Notes under the pieces: generated by a model
The model's database searches: none
What the model was told of the DNA's origin: nothing
The model's input: the letters and a program-made list of their open reading frames with translations, nothing else
Position numbers and translations under genes: made by a program
Source of the DNA: CAVTWD01 sp963738325
GTDB taxonomy: Bacteria; Actinomycetota; Acidimicrobiia; Acidimicrobiales; Ilumatobacteraceae
Length of the DNA stretch: 64,000 nt
Direction: 5' to 3'
NCBI GenBank assembly: GCA_963738325.1
Contig: CAVTWD010000012.1
Coordinates: 1 to 64,000, forward strand
Shown: piece after piece, positions 27,215 to 37,020 of the stretch
How positions within the stretch are numbered: the stretch's first letter is position 1
Layout: each line of letters opens with the position of its first letter

Positions 27215-27968
27215 ATGCGCGGTTTCGGGCCAGGGAGCTACGGCGACGCCTTCGCCGACGTCTACGACGACTGGTACACGGGCGTCTCGGACGTCGCCGA
27301 GACGGTGGCGGCCCTCCGTCGACTGGCCGGAGACGGCCCTGTGCTCGAGCTCGGCATCGGCACTGGCCGCATCGCCCTGCCACTGGCCGCCGCGGGAGTG
27401 CGTGTTCACGGCGTCGAGGCCAGCGCGGCCATGGTCGACCGCCTCCGAGACAAGCCGGGCGGCTCGGATATCGAGTTGACCGTGGGCGACATGGAAGGTC
27501 GTCTGCCCGACGGGCCCTACACCCTGATCTTCTGCGCGTACAACACCTTCTTCAACCTCGCCTCGGAGGAGGGGCAGCGCCGCTGCTTCGCCGAGGTCGC
27601 TCGCCGGCTGCTGCCCCAGGGCCGCTTCGCCATCGAGGTCTTCGTGCCCGGCGAGGAGCTCGAGCGGAGGACCTCGGTCGATGTCCGCGACATCGAGCGC
27701 GGACCGGGTCGTGCTCGCCATCACTCGCCAAGACCCACCGGGTCAGCGCGCGGAGGGCCAGTTCGTCGAGTTGACCGAACGCGGAGTGCGTCTACGGCCG
27801 TGGGCCATCCGTTGGAGCACGCCCGCGCAGCTCGACGAGATGGCCGCCGAGGCAGGCTTCGTGCTGGAGACGCGCCACGCCGACTGGGCCGGACGACCCT
27901 TCACCACGAATAGCGACAACCATGTGTCGGTTTACCGCGTCGCCACGAACCCCTCCGCCGGGGCGTAG
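27215..27968 (+). CDS. Class I SAM-dependent methyltransferase, one frameshift
   Basis: About 250 residues. Motif I is PVLELGIGTGRIALPLAAAG, then VHGVEASAAMVDRLRDK (acidic residue after strand 2), ELTVGDMEGRLPDGPYTLIF and YNTFFNLASEEGQRRCFAEV. The C-terminal half (TRQDPPGQRAEGQFVEL, WSTPAQLDEMAAEAGFVLET) lies in another frame after a shift near 27700. Substrate unknown; the fold resembles ubiquinone/menaquinone-type and small-molecule methyltransferases. ATG 27215 overlaps the divergent iscS upstream region. The galT gene follows after 13 bases. Confidence 0.85.
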
Positions 27969-27981
27969 GCTCGGCCCGAGA

Positions 27982-28980
27982 ATGAGTCAGCTGCGATTGA
28001 ACCCGCTGAACGGGCGCTGGGTCACGGTGGTGGCCGAGCGGGCCGAGCGGCCGACGGATTTCGCCCCCCGCCAACTCCCGGTCGAGGCCGATCCCTCGAC
28101 CCCGTGCCCGTTCTGCCCGGGGAACGAGGAGTCGACACCACCCGCGCTCGAGACCTACGGTCGGGACGGGCGTTGGGTCGTGCGGATCGTGCCCAACCGC
28201 TATCCGGCCTTCTTCGGCGACGACCCGCTCGCGGTGCGCAACCTGGGCCCGGTCCACGTCCAGGCTCCCGCGAGCGGCATCCACGAAGTGCTCGTGTTCA
28301 CCCCCGAGCACGACAGCTCCTGGGCCGGCCTCGATGACCGCGATGCCGGGCTCGTCATGGCCGCGGTCCGCGACCGCGTCGAGGAGCACGCCAGGGCGGC
28401 CAACGTCCGCTACACGCAGGTGATCGTCAACCGGGGCCGCGAGGCCGGCGCCTCGCTCTCGCACCCGCACGGCCAACTCCTCGGCATGCCCTTCGTCCCC
28501 GGGGAGATCCTCGACGAAGAACGGGCCTTCGCCCGCTTCGAGGGCGGCTGCATCCTGTGCGCGACCATCGAGGCCGAAGTGGCCGACGGCTCACGCGTGG
28601 TGCACGACGACGACCGCGTGGTCGTCGTCTGCCCGTTCTGGAGCGGCACTCCCTACGAGCTCCTCGTCATCCCCCGCAACCACGAACCGCACTTGCAGGA
28701 CTCCGCTCCGGGTGACCTCGCCGCCACCGGGCGAGCCGTGCGCGACGTGCTCCACGCCACCGAGACGCTGCTCGGCGACGTGGCCTACAACCTCGTCTTC
28801 CATGCTGCCCCACACCGTCACGCGGGGCCGTTCCACTGGCACGCGCACGTGTGGCCGAAGCTCGTCTCGGTGGCCGGCTTCGAGCGGGGCACGGGCGTGT
28901 TGATCAACATCGTGCCGCCCGAGTTCGCCGCGCAGGAGTTGCGGAGGGTCGGCGCCGCGCCGGCCTCGACACTGGCCTAA
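27982..28980 (+). CDS. galT: Galactose-1-phosphate uridylyltransferase family protein
   Basis: HIT-superfamily nucleotidyl transferase, 332 residues. The N-terminal segment LRLNPLNGRWVTVVAERAER is typical of GalT-like proteins; a zinc site is formed by CPFC and CILC with downstream His; the active site is SLSHPHGQLLGMPFVP with the nucleophilic His of HPH; the second half repeats the fold with HRHAGPFHWHAHVWPKL. In the Leloir pathway it converts galactose 1-phosphate and UDP-glucose. No galK or galE is nearby; adjacency to glycogen genes is compatible with a sugar-1-phosphate role. Related ADP-dependent enzymes exist, so the donor nucleotide is not certain. Confidence 0.87.
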   Translation: MSQLRLNPLNGRWVTVVAERAERPTDFAPRQLPVEADPSTPCPFCPGNEESTPPALETYGRDGRWVVRIVPNRYPAFFGDDPLAVRNLGPVHVQAPASGIHEVLVFTPEHDSSWAGLDDRDAGLVMAAVRDRVEEHARAANVRYTQVIVNRGREAGASLSHPHGQLLGMPFVPGEILDEERAFARFEGGCILCATIEAEVADGSRVVHDDDRVVVVCPFWSGTPYELLVIPRNHEPHLQDSAPGDLAATGRAVRDVLHATETLLGDVAYNLVFHAAPHRHAGPFHWHAHVWPKLVSVAGFERGTGVLINIVPPEFAAQELRRVGAAPASTLA

Positions 28981-29016
28981 GTCCCGCGTCAACGCGCTCC
29001 GCGCCCGTCCTGACCT

Positions 29017-29068
29017 CGTTCATGCAGGTCGATCCGCGCGCACTTGTCCGTTGTGACACACATGAACG
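29017..29068. repeat. 52-base palindromic dispersed element, copy A
   Basis: Starts CGTTCATGCAGGTCGATCCG and ends GTGACACACATGAACG; outer arms CGTTCATG/CATGAACG are complementary and flanked by TCCTG/CAGGA. Aligns base for base with copies B (32255-32306) and C (47097-47148, inverted). Lies between the convergent galT and glgB genes, so it may act as a shared terminator. Confidence 0.75.
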
Positions 29069-29141
29069 GCAGGACGTGGCGGTGGGGGGCGGGAATGGGC
29101 GCCCAGGATGAGCGCGCGGGATCACGAACGCGGGAAGGGGC

Positions 29142-31022
29142 TCAGGGCGCGTCCGAGCCGAGCCAGACCACGGCGAGGGGTGGAAGCGTGATGAAGGCTG
29201 ACGCCGGTTGCCCCTGGTGAGCTTCCCCGTCGGCGGCCCACACACCGTGCGTGCCGCCGTAGCCCGTCCCGCCGAAGTACTGCGCGTTGGTGTCGACCAG
29301 CACCCGCCATTCGCCTCCCCAGGGCAGCCCGACCCGGTAGTCGTGGCGGGGGACGGGGGTGAAGTTGGCGAGGCAGGCCACCACTTGGTGGCCGTCGGCC
29401 GCCCAGCGCAGGAAGCCGAACACGCTGTGGTTGGCGGCGTCGGCTTCGAGCCACTGGAACCCGGCGGGGTCGTGGTCGCGCTCCCACAGCGCCCGCGTCG
29501 CGGCCGACACCCGGTTGAGGGCCCGCACCAGCTCCTGCACTCCCCGGTGCATCGAGCCGTGGAGGGCGAGCCAGTCGACCCCGCGCTGCTCGTTCCACTC
29601 TCCCCACTGACCGAGCTCGCCACCCATGAAGACGAGCTGCCCGCCCGGGTAGGCCCACATCCACCCGTAGAGCGCGCGGAGGTTGGCGAAGCGCTGCCAT
29701 TCGTCGCCCGGCATCTTGTTCAGCAGCGAGCCCTTCCCGTGGACCACTTCGTCATGGCTGAGCGGGAGCACGAAGTTCTCGGTGAACGCGTACAGCAGCC
29801 CGAAGGTCAGGTCGCGATGGTGGAACTTCCGATGCACCGGATCGTGGTGGAAGTAGGCGAGCGTGTCGTGCATCCAACCCATGTTCCACTTGTGGGTGAA
29901 GCCAAGGCCGCCTTGGTGGACGGGACGGCTCACCATCGGCCACGAGGTCGATTCCTCCGCCACCGTCATCGCCCCCGGGTGCTCGGACAAGACGACGGTG
30001 TTCATCTCCTTGATGAAGTCGATCGCGGCCAGGTTCTCGCGTCCGCCGAAGCGGTTGGGCAACCACTCACCGGGCTTGCGCGAGTAGTCGAGGTAGAGCA
30101 TCGACGCCACCGCGTCGACCCGTAGGCCGTCGATGTGGAACTCGTCGAGCCAGTACAGCGCGTTGGCGGTGAGGAAGTTGCGGACCTCGTTGCGTCCGTA
30201 GTTGAAGACCAGCGTGCCCCAGTCCGGGTGCTCGCCGAGGCGTGGATCGAGGTGCTCGTACAGGGCGGTGCCGTCGAAGCGGGCCAGGGCCCAGTCGTCT
30301 CGGGGAAAGTGGGCCGGGACCCAGTCCATGAGGACGCCGATGCCACTGCGGTGGAGATGGTCGACGAACCAACGGAAGTCGTCCGGCGAGCCGTGGCGAG
30401 CGGTGGGCGCGTAGTACCCGGTGACCTGGTAGCCCCACGACCCGCCGAACGGGTGCTCTGCCACCGGGAGGAGCTCGACGTGGGTGAAGCCGAGATCGGC
30501 CACGTAGTCGGCGAGCTCGCGGGCCGCCTCCCGGTAGTCGAGGCCTGGCCGCCACGAGCCCAGGTGGACCTCGAAGACCCGCAGCGGCTGCTTCACGGGA
30601 TCGCGGGCCGCCCGCCGCTCCATCCAGTCGTGGTCGCCCCACCGGTGCGACGAGGTCGTCACGACGCTCGCGGTGGCCGGGGGCAGCTCGCTCTGTTGCG
30701 CCATCGGGTCGGCCTTCAGCCGCAGGCGACGCTCACGCGTCTCCAGCTCGAACTTGTACCGGGCGCCCGGCCCGACGCCGGGGACGAAGACCTCCCACAC
30801 TCCCGACACGCCGAGTGGGCGCATCGGGTCGGTACGGCCGTCCCACGCGTTCCAGTCCCCGACCACGCGCACCGCCCGGGCGCTCGGCGCCCACACCGCG
30901 AACGACGTCCCTTCCACGCCTTCGTGGATGCGCGCGTGGCTGCCGAGCACCTCCCAGAGCCGGCGATGACGACCCTCTCCGATCAGGAACAGGTCGAGGT
31001 CGCCGAGGGTCGGGGAGAACAC
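29142..31022 (-). CDS. glgB: 1,4-alpha-glucan branching enzyme
   Basis: Makes alpha-1,6 branches in glycogen. 626 residues. N-terminal beta-sandwich (CBM48): GTSFAVWAPSARAVRVVGDW. Catalytic GH13 barrel: DWVPAHFPRDDWALARFDG, FHIDGLRVDAVASMLYLDYS (nucleophile Asp), AEESTSWPMV (acid/base Glu) and VLPLSHDEVVHGKGSLLNKM (third Asp). C-terminal barrel ends TLPPLAVVWL. GTG 31022 is chosen because the open frame upstream would run into the divergent glgA start; it leaves 46 bases between the two starts, a short shared promoter region. The extra N-terminal domain of E. coli GlgB is absent, as in many actinobacteria. Confidence 0.94.
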   Translation of the reverse strand: MFSPTLGDLDLFLIGEGRHRRLWEVLGSHARIHEGVEGTSFAVWAPSARAVRVVGDWNAWDGRTDPMRPLGVSGVWEVFVPGVGPGARYKFELETRERRLRLKADPMAQQSELPPATASVVTTSSHRWGDHDWMERRAARDPVKQPLRVFEVHLGSWRPGLDYREAARELADYVADLGFTHVELLPVAEHPFGGSWGYQVTGYYAPTARHGSPDDFRWFVDHLHRSGIGVLMDWVPAHFPRDDWALARFDGTALYEHLDPRLGEHPDWGTLVFNYGRNEVRNFLTANALYWLDEFHIDGLRVDAVASMLYLDYSRKPGEWLPNRFGGRENLAAIDFIKEMNTVVLSEHPGAMTVAEESTSWPMVSRPVHQGGLGFTHKWNMGWMHDTLAYFHHDPVHRKFHHRDLTFGLLYAFTENFVLPLSHDEVVHGKGSLLNKMPGDEWQRFANLRALYGWMWAYPGGQLVFMGGELGQWGEWNEQRGVDWLALHGSMHRGVQELVRALNRVSAATRALWERDHDPAGFQWLEADAANHSVFGFLRWAADGHQVVACLANFTPVPRHDYRVGLPWGGEWRVLVDTNAQYFGGTGYGGTHGVWAADGEAHQGQPASAFITLPPLAVVWLGSDAP

Positions 31023-31068
31023 GAGGGGAGACTGTAGACACGACCCTGGACGGCTACCGTCGCCGGTC

Positions 31069-32241
31069 GTGCGCGTCTTGATGGCGAGCTGGGAGTTTCC
31101 ACCGCTGGTCATCGGTGGGCTGGCCGCTCACGTCGACGGCCTGAGCCGGGCGCTGTGCCGCCGCGGCCACGAGGTCGTCGTCCTCACGTTGCACCACGAA
31201 GGCGTCCCCGACCGATACGAGGTCGAAGGGGTTCGCGTCCATCGCGCCCGCGCCGACCTGCCCTGGCTGCCCCCCGACAACTTCATCGCCCGCATGGCCT
31301 CGGCCAACCACCAGCTCGTCTCGCTCACGGCCGATCTCGGGGACTGGCGCCCCGACGTGGTCCACGCCCATGACTGGTTGGTGGCCTGGGCGGGTGACAC
31401 GTTGCACACGCTCTACGACGTCCCCCTCGTCGCCACCATCCATGCCACCGAACGCGGCCGCCACGGGGGCAGCATCCCGCCCGGCCAGCCGGCCGGGATC
31501 CACGCCGTCGAGTGGTGGCTCACCTACCAGGCCGACCGCGTGATCGCGTGTTCCCGGTTCATGGTCGAGGAGATCCAGGCCAGCTTCGATCTTCCGAGCA
31601 CCAAGATCGACGAGATACCGAACGGCGTCGATCGGGACCTGTGGCTGCCGCCGCGCCGGCCGCCGCCGCGTGGCCAGGACGGTCCGCTCATCCTCTCTTG
31701 GGGCCGGCTGCAGTACGAGAAGGGTTTCCAGTTCCTCGTCGAGGCGATGGCCTCCCTACGGCGCCGCGTTGCCGGTGTCCACCTGATGATCGCCGGCCGG
31801 GGCTCCTACCTGAGCGAGCTCGAAGGGCTCGCGCAGTTCCTCGGGGTGGCCGACATCGTCGGCTTCGCCGGCTTCGTGCCCGACCCCGAGTTGCGCGCCG
31901 CCCTCCACCGGGCGTCGTGCGTGGTCATCCCGTCGCTCTACGAGCCCTTCGGGATCGTGGCCTTGGAGGCGCTGGCCGCCGAAGCTCCCCTTGTCGCCAC
32001 GGCCACGGGAGGGATGGCCGAGGTGCTCGAGGGCACCGGGGCCGGGCTCCTCGTGCCGGCGGGCGACGCCGGCGCGCTGACCGACGCCGTGGAACGGATG
32101 CTGGTCGAGCCGGGGCTGGCGAAGAAGTGCCAGGACGCGGGACGCGAGCTCGTCCGGTCCCGCTACTCGTGGGATGCCATCGCCCGCACGACGCTCGCCA
32201 CCTACCGAGTCGTCGGGGCGAGCGACCCGCAGCAGCCCTGA
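31069..32241 (+). CDS. GT4 glycosyltransferase, glycogen synthase / maltose-1-phosphate synthase type
   Basis: 390 residues from GTG 31069. GT-B fold of family GT4: MASWEFPPLVIGGLAAHVDG at the N-terminus (acceptor side), DVVHAHDWLVAWAG, NGVDRDLW, then the donor-binding LILSWGRLQYEKGFQFLVEA and the E-x7-E motif SLYEPFGIVALEALAAEAPL. This matches the actinobacterial GlgA/GlgM type, which uses ADP-glucose either to extend glucan or to make maltose 1-phosphate. Divergent from glgB and upstream of glgP, so a glycogen role is well supported; whether it is GlgA or GlgM cannot be told. Confidence 0.88.
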   Translation: MRVLMASWEFPPLVIGGLAAHVDGLSRALCRRGHEVVVLTLHHEGVPDRYEVEGVRVHRARADLPWLPPDNFIARMASANHQLVSLTADLGDWRPDVVHAHDWLVAWAGDTLHTLYDVPLVATIHATERGRHGGSIPPGQPAGIHAVEWWLTYQADRVIACSRFMVEEIQASFDLPSTKIDEIPNGVDRDLWLPPRRPPPRGQDGPLILSWGRLQYEKGFQFLVEAMASLRRRVAGVHLMIAGRGSYLSELEGLAQFLGVADIVGFAGFVPDPELRAALHRASCVVIPSLYEPFGIVALEALAAEAPLVATATGGMAEVLEGTGAGLLVPAGDAGALTDAVERMLVEPGLAKKCQDAGRELVRSRYSWDAIARTTLATYRVVGASDPQQP

Positions 32242-32254
32242 GCCGCGGACCCTC

Positions 32255-32306
32255 CTTTCACGCGGGTCGATGCGCGCGCATCTGCGCGAGGTGACACGCC
32301 TGAACG
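32255..32306. repeat. 52-base palindromic dispersed element, copy B
   Basis: Same orientation as copy A: starts CTTTCACGCGGGTCGATGCG and ends GTGACACGCCTGAACG. It lies 13 bases after the stop of the GT4 gene and before glgP. The outer stem is less perfect here (CTTTCA against TGAACG), while the inner GGTCGAT and GTGACACGC words are kept. Confidence 0.7.
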
Positions 32307-32373
32307 ATCGTGGCGCGGTCACGCGGGGCGGCTGGCGCCACGGGAGTTCGCGTCCCCGGCTAGCGTCGCTTCG

Positions 32374-34903
32374 ATGAAGGCCCTGCGGAGCTTCAGCGTC
32401 CGCCCGAAGCTCCCGAGGCAACTGGCGGCCATGGAGCGGCTGGCCATGAACCTGCGCTGGTCGTGGGACGAGCGGACGCGGGACCTTTTCCGATGGGTCG
32501 ACCCCGACACGTGGACCGCCACCAAGCACGACCCCGTGCGGCTGCTCGGGCTCCTCGGAGCCGACCGCATCAAGTCCCTGGCCAAGGACCAGGCCTTCCT
32601 CTCCTATCTCGCCGAGATCGATGCCGAGCTGACCCGCTACGTGAACCAGCCCCGCTGGTTCCAGGGCCACGAGGCCACCAGCCCGCTGCGCCTCGTCGGC
32701 TACTTCTCGCCCGAGTTCGGCATCTCCGAGGCGCTGCCCCAGTACTCGGGTGGTCTCGGGGTGCTCGCCGGTGACCATCTCAAGGCCGCGTCCGACCTCG
32801 GCGTCCCGCTCGTGGGCGTGGGCCTGCTCTACGGGCACGGCTACTTCCGCCAGGGCCTGAGTGTGAACGGCTGGCAGCAGGAGCGCTACCCGGAGCTCGA
32901 CCCCCATGCCATGGCGCTCACGCTCTGCGAAGGGATCACCATCGACGTCGACCTCGCCGGCGATGCGTGCGTGGCGCAGGTGTGGAGAGCCGACGTCGGG
33001 CGCACGCCGCTCTACCTGCTCGACACCGACATCGAGGCCAATCCACCCGCGCTCCGCACCGTCACCGACCGGCTCTACGGAGGTGACACGGAACACCGCC
33101 TCCGCCAAGAGATGCTGCTCGGCATCGGCGGCGTACGGGCGCTCCAGGCCCTCGGACAAGAGGTCCAGGTCTTCCACACCAACGAGGGGCACGCCGGCTT
33201 CCTCGGCCTCGAACGGATCCGTCAGCTCGTTCACCGTGGCTTGAGCTTCACCGAGGCCCTCGAGGCGTGCCGAGCGGGCAACATCTTCACGACCCACACG
33301 CCGGTGCCCGCCGGCATCGACCGGTTCCCCGCGCGACCTGATGAAGCGCTACTTCGACGGCTTCGCCCACGAGTGCGGCATCACCTTCGAAGACCTGATG
33401 ACGGTCGGGCATCGCGACGACGAGCCCGACGAGACGCGCTTCAACATGGCCGTCATGGGCCTGCGCCTTGCCGCCCGCGCCAACGGCGTCGCCAAGCTGC
33501 ACGGCGCGGTGAGCCGTCGCATGTTCGCCGCCCTCTGGCCCGATGTGCCCATCGAGGAAGTGCCGATCACGTCGATCACCAATGGGGTGCACGCGCCCAC
33601 CTGGGTGGCACCCGAGATCGACGACCTCCTGTCGCGCCATGTCCTGCCCGACTGGGAAGGGGCGAGCGAAGCCGATTGGGCCCGGGTGGCCGAGGTCCGC
33701 GACGACGAGCTGTGGCGGGCCAAGGAGCAGGCCCGCGGGCGCCTCGTGGCCTTCGTCCGCGACCACCTCCGCCAGACGAGGCTGGCCCAAGGCATGAGCG
33801 TGAGCGACGTCACGTGGACGGAGACGGTGCTCGACCCTGCGGTCCTCACCGTCGGCTTCGCGAGGCGTTTCGCGACGTACAAACGGGCCAACCTCCTCCT
33901 GTCGCAGCCCGAGCGGCTGCAACGGATGCTGCTGTCGGCCGACCGGCCGGTGCAGTTCGTGTTCGCCGGCAAGGCCCACCCGGCCGACGAGCCGGGCAAG
34001 GCGATGATCCAGCAGATCCAGAACTACGCCGCCGAGCTCGCCGTGCGTCACCGCTTCGTCTTCCTCGACGACTACGACATCGCAGTGGCCCGAGCGCTGA
34101 TCCAGGGCTGCGACGTCTGGCTGAACACGCCTCGGCGCCCGCTCGAGGCGTCAGGCACGAGCGGGATGAAGGCGGCGCTGAACGGCGGATTGAACTGCTC
34201 GATCCTCGACGGATGGTGGGACGAGTGGTTCGACGGCACCAACGGCTGGGCCGTCTCCTCGGTCGAGGGCGAGGGTGACCTCGGTCGTCGCGACGGGCTG
34301 GAGGCCGCCAGCCTCTTCGATCTGTTCGAGCACCAGATCGTGCCGTTGTTCTATGTGCGCAGCGAGGGCCCGGTGCCGAGGCGGTGGATGCAGCGGGTGA
34401 AGCACGCGCTCCGGACGCTCGGCCCGAAGGTCACCGCCAGCCGCATGACACGCGACTACGTGACCAGGCTCTACGAACCTGCTGCCGCCCAGGCCGCGCA
34501 GATCGCGGCCGACGACTACCACCCGGCGCGCGAGCTGGCCGGCTGGAAGCGCCGCGTCCTGCGGCACTGGGACGGGACGCGTGTCGTCTCGGTGTTCGCC
34601 GACACGGGGTGGGCCGAGCTGGGCACGGCGCGCGCCGTCAGTGCCCTCGTGCGCCTCGGTGACCTGACCCCCGGTGACGTCGAGGTGCAGCTTGTCCACG
34701 GACCGGTCGGGCCGGGCGACGAACTGTTCGAGACGACGGTCGCGCCCCTGAGCTTCGTCGGCAACGAGGACGACGGCGTGACGCGTTACGAGGGCACGTT
34801 CGGGTGCCAGCGGGCCGGCCGCTACGGGCTCACGGTGCGGGTGGTGCCCCACCACGACGGGCTGACCTCGCCCGTCGAGCTCGGCTGCATCACCTGGGCT
34901 TGA
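32374..34903 (+). CDS. glgP: Alpha-glucan (glycogen) phosphorylase, one frameshift
   Basis: Releases glucose 1-phosphate from alpha-1,4-glucan (GT35). About 843 residues. N-terminal domain: KLPRQLAAMERLAMNLRWSW, YFSPEFGISEALPQYSGGLG, QVFHTNEGHAGFLGLERIRQ, TTHTPVPAGIDRFP. A single-base shift at about 33335 moves the frame to MKRYFDGFAHECGITFEDL. Later TSITNGVHAPTWVAPEID, GFARRFATYKRANLLL, and the PLP-binding segment SGTSGMKAALNGGLNCSILD with its Lys. It belongs to the longer TIGR02094-type phosphorylases common in actinobacteria rather than the GlgP/MalP type. With glgB and the GT4 synthase this makes a glycogen turnover cluster. Confidence 0.93.
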
Positions 34904-34929
34904 ACCGAGCGCGTGGCACGGCGCCGGCG

Positions 34930-35712
34930 TCACCGGCCCGTGAAGACGGGCTTCTCCTTGTCCAGGAAGGCGGCCACGCCGATCGCTGCATCCTCGGTAG
35001 CGAACGCGTCGGCGAAGCGGTCCCGCTCGATGGCCAGTCCATGGGCCAGGCTCGTCGACAGCCCGGCGTCGATCGCCTGCTTCGCGTAGCCCTGCACCGT
35101 GAGCGGCCCGGCGGCGTACTCCGCCGCGAGCGCGAAGGCCCGCTCGTGCAGCGCGACGTGCGGCACCACCTCGTCGGCCAGCCCGATCCGCAACGCCTCC
35201 TCGGCCAGCACCTGGCGACCCGAGAGGATCATCTCCTTGGCCCGGGCCGGCCCGATCAAGCGGGGCAGGCGCTGCGTGCCCCCTGCCCCCGGCAGGACGC
35301 CGAGGGTGATCTCGGGCTGCCCGAAGACGGCCTTCTCCGAGGCGATCCGAAGGTCACAGGCCAGCGCCAGCTCGCAACCACCGCCGAGGGCGTAGCCCGC
35401 GACCGCGGCGATCACCATCCGCGGGATAGCGGCCACCGCGTCCATCGCCCCCTGGATGTCGACCCCGAGCGCGCGTGCACCGCTCGACCCCAGACCGACG
35501 AACCCCGTGATGTCCGCACCGGCGGCGAAGATGCGCTCCCCGCCCGTGACGACGACGGCCCCGGGAGGGTCCGCGGCCAGACCGTCGGCGACGGCCCGCA
35601 GCTCTTTCAGCACCGCGGCGGAGAGCGCGTTCACCTTCGGATGGTCGAGGGTGACGACGGCGACCCCATCGTCGCGGTGTTCGAGACGGACGAGGGCCGG
35701 TGACGGGCTCAT
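34930..35712 (-). CDS. Enoyl-CoA hydratase/isomerase family protein
   Basis: Crotonase fold, 260 residues from ATG 35712 (nine bases inside an upstream alternative). Contains DDGVAVVTLDHPKVNALSAA, the oxyanion segment ERIFAAGADITGF, and both crotonase catalytic Glu: GYALGGGCELALACDLRIAS and VFGQPEITLGVLPGAGGTQR. Presence of both favours a true hydratase of 2-enoyl-CoA in beta-oxidation. The C-terminal helix ends AFLDKEKPVFTGR, as in short-chain hydratases. It is convergent with glgP (27 bases apart) and sits downstream of meaB on the same strand after 48 bases. Confidence 0.92.
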   Translation of the reverse strand: MSPSPALVRLEHRDDGVAVVTLDHPKVNALSAAVLKELRAVADGLAADPPGAVVVTGGERIFAAGADITGFVGLGSSGARALGVDIQGAMDAVAAIPRMVIAAVAGYALGGGCELALACDLRIASEKAVFGQPEITLGVLPGAGGTQRLPRLIGPARAKEMILSGRQVLAEEALRIGLADEVVPHVALHERAFALAAEYAAGPLTVQGYAKQAIDAGLSTSLAHGLAIERDRFADAFATEDAAIGVAAFLDKEKPVFTGR

Positions 35713-35760
35713 GCGGCACAAGCTAATCGTGGACGGCCGCGGGGCGATTCTCAGCGGGAT

Positions 35761-36714
35761 TCAGGCCACGTCGCCCAGGATGCGGTCCGCGGCGGCCCAC
35801 GGATCGAGCTGGCGGGCGAGCACCTCGGCTTCGATCCGGTCGTAGGCGCCGCCCGAGCAGACGGTGCGGGCGCGCGCTTCGAGACGGGTGGCGACGATCT
35901 CGGTGAGCTCCGCGCGCAAGCGCCGCTCCCGCCGCTGCTTCAGCACGCCCGACGCCTCTGCAGAAGCGCGGTGCTCCGCGATGGCCGCCCACAGCTCGGC
36001 GGTGCCCTCGCCCTGGTGGGCGATCGTGGTGATGATGGGCGGTCGCCAGTCGCCGAGGTCGGACAGGTCGAGCATGTACTCGATGTCTCGGCGGGTCTCG
36101 GCGACGCCCTTGCGGTCGGCCTTGTTGATCACGAAGACGTCGGCGATCTCCATGAGCCCGGCCTTGTTGGCCTGAACGGCATCGCCCCATCCGGGGTTGA
36201 CCACCACGACGGTCGTGTCCGCCTTGCCGGCGATCTCCACCTCGACCTGGCCGACGCCGACGGTCTCCACGATCACGAAGGCGCGGCCGACCGCGTCGAG
36301 CAGGCGGATGGCCTCCGGCGTGGCCAAGGCCAGGCCACCCAGGTGACCACGCGTGGCCATCGACCGGATGAACACGCCGGGGTCAGTGGCGTGGTCCTGC
36401 ATCCGCACGCGGTCGCCGAGGATGGCACCTCCGGTGAACGGAGAGGTGGGATCGACGGCCAGCACCGCCAACTCCATCCCCAGGCTCCGGAGATGAGTGA
36501 GCAGCGCGCTGGTCAAGGTCGACTTGCCGGCACCCGGCGCGCCGGTGATGCCGACGGTGTAACCGTTACCGCCAAGGGGGTAGGCGAGGCGGCCGACGGC
36601 GCGAGCGCCTTCCCCGCCCCGTTCGATCAACGACAGGAGCCGGGCCAGCGCGCCCCGATCGCCGTGGCGGGCGGCGTCGAACAACTCCTCGGGATCACCG
36701 ACGCGCCGCGCCAC
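35761..36714 (-). CDS. meaB: MeaB/ArgK family GTPase (methylmalonyl-CoA mutase chaperone)
   Basis: G3E GTPase that loads and protects the adenosylcobalamin of methylmalonyl-CoA mutase. 317 residues from GTG 36714. Walker A is VGITGAPGAGKSTLTSALL, switch region LAVDPTSPFTGGAILGDRVR, FIRSMATRGHLGGL, the ETVGVGQVEVEIAGKADTTV segment typical of MeaB, and base specificity FVINKADRKG. No mutase subunit is in the window. Seven bases separate it from the NifU-domain gene upstream, so these two form a transcription unit. Confidence 0.92.
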   Translation of the reverse strand: MARRVGDPEELFDAARHGDRGALARLLSLIERGGEGARAVGRLAYPLGGNGYTVGITGAPGAGKSTLTSALLTHLRSLGMELAVLAVDPTSPFTGGAILGDRVRMQDHATDPGVFIRSMATRGHLGGLALATPEAIRLLDAVGRAFVIVETVGVGQVEVEIAGKADTTVVVVNPGWGDAVQANKAGLMEIADVFVINKADRKGVAETRRDIEYMLDLSDLGDWRPPIITTIAHQGEGTAELWAAIAEHRASAEASGVLKQRRERRLRAELTEIVATRLEARARTVCSGGAYDRIEAEVLARQLDPWAAADRILGDVA

Positions 36715-36720
36715 GCCGGA

Positions 36721-36945
36721 TCAGACCGCCACGACCTCGGTCACACCCTCCACGCGGTCGCGCATGATGCGTTCGATGCCTGCCTTCAGGGTGTCGCTCG
36801 AGACCGGACAGGTGCCGCACGCCCCGACCAGGGTCACGGTGACCACGCCGGTACCCTCGTCCACGTCGCGCAGGAAGATGTCGCCGCCGTCGGCCTGCAG
36901 AGCTGGCCTGATGGCCTCGATCGTCTCCTCAACCTGCGTGCGCAC
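36721..36945 (-). CDS. Small NifU C-terminal domain Fe-S scaffold
   Basis: 74 residues; stand-alone NifU-like domain. RPALQADGGDIFLRDVDEGT and VTLVGACGTCPVSSDTLKAG with the cluster CxxC (CGTC), then ERIMRDRVEGVTEVVAV. GTG 36945 is preceded by GAGGAG at good spacing. It is a second NifU-type protein in the window besides the two-domain NfuA at the left edge. Position just before meaB suggests co-transcription, though no functional link is known. Confidence 0.9.
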   Translation of the reverse strand: MRTQVEETIEAIRPALQADGGDIFLRDVDEGTGVVTVTLVGACGTCPVSSDTLKAGIERIMRDRVEGVTEVVAV

Positions 36946-37020
36946 GGACTCCTCGAACGCTTCCTTCCTGACCGCGGGATGACCCCGATTGTGGCAGGGC
37001 CAACCCTACGATGCCGACTT

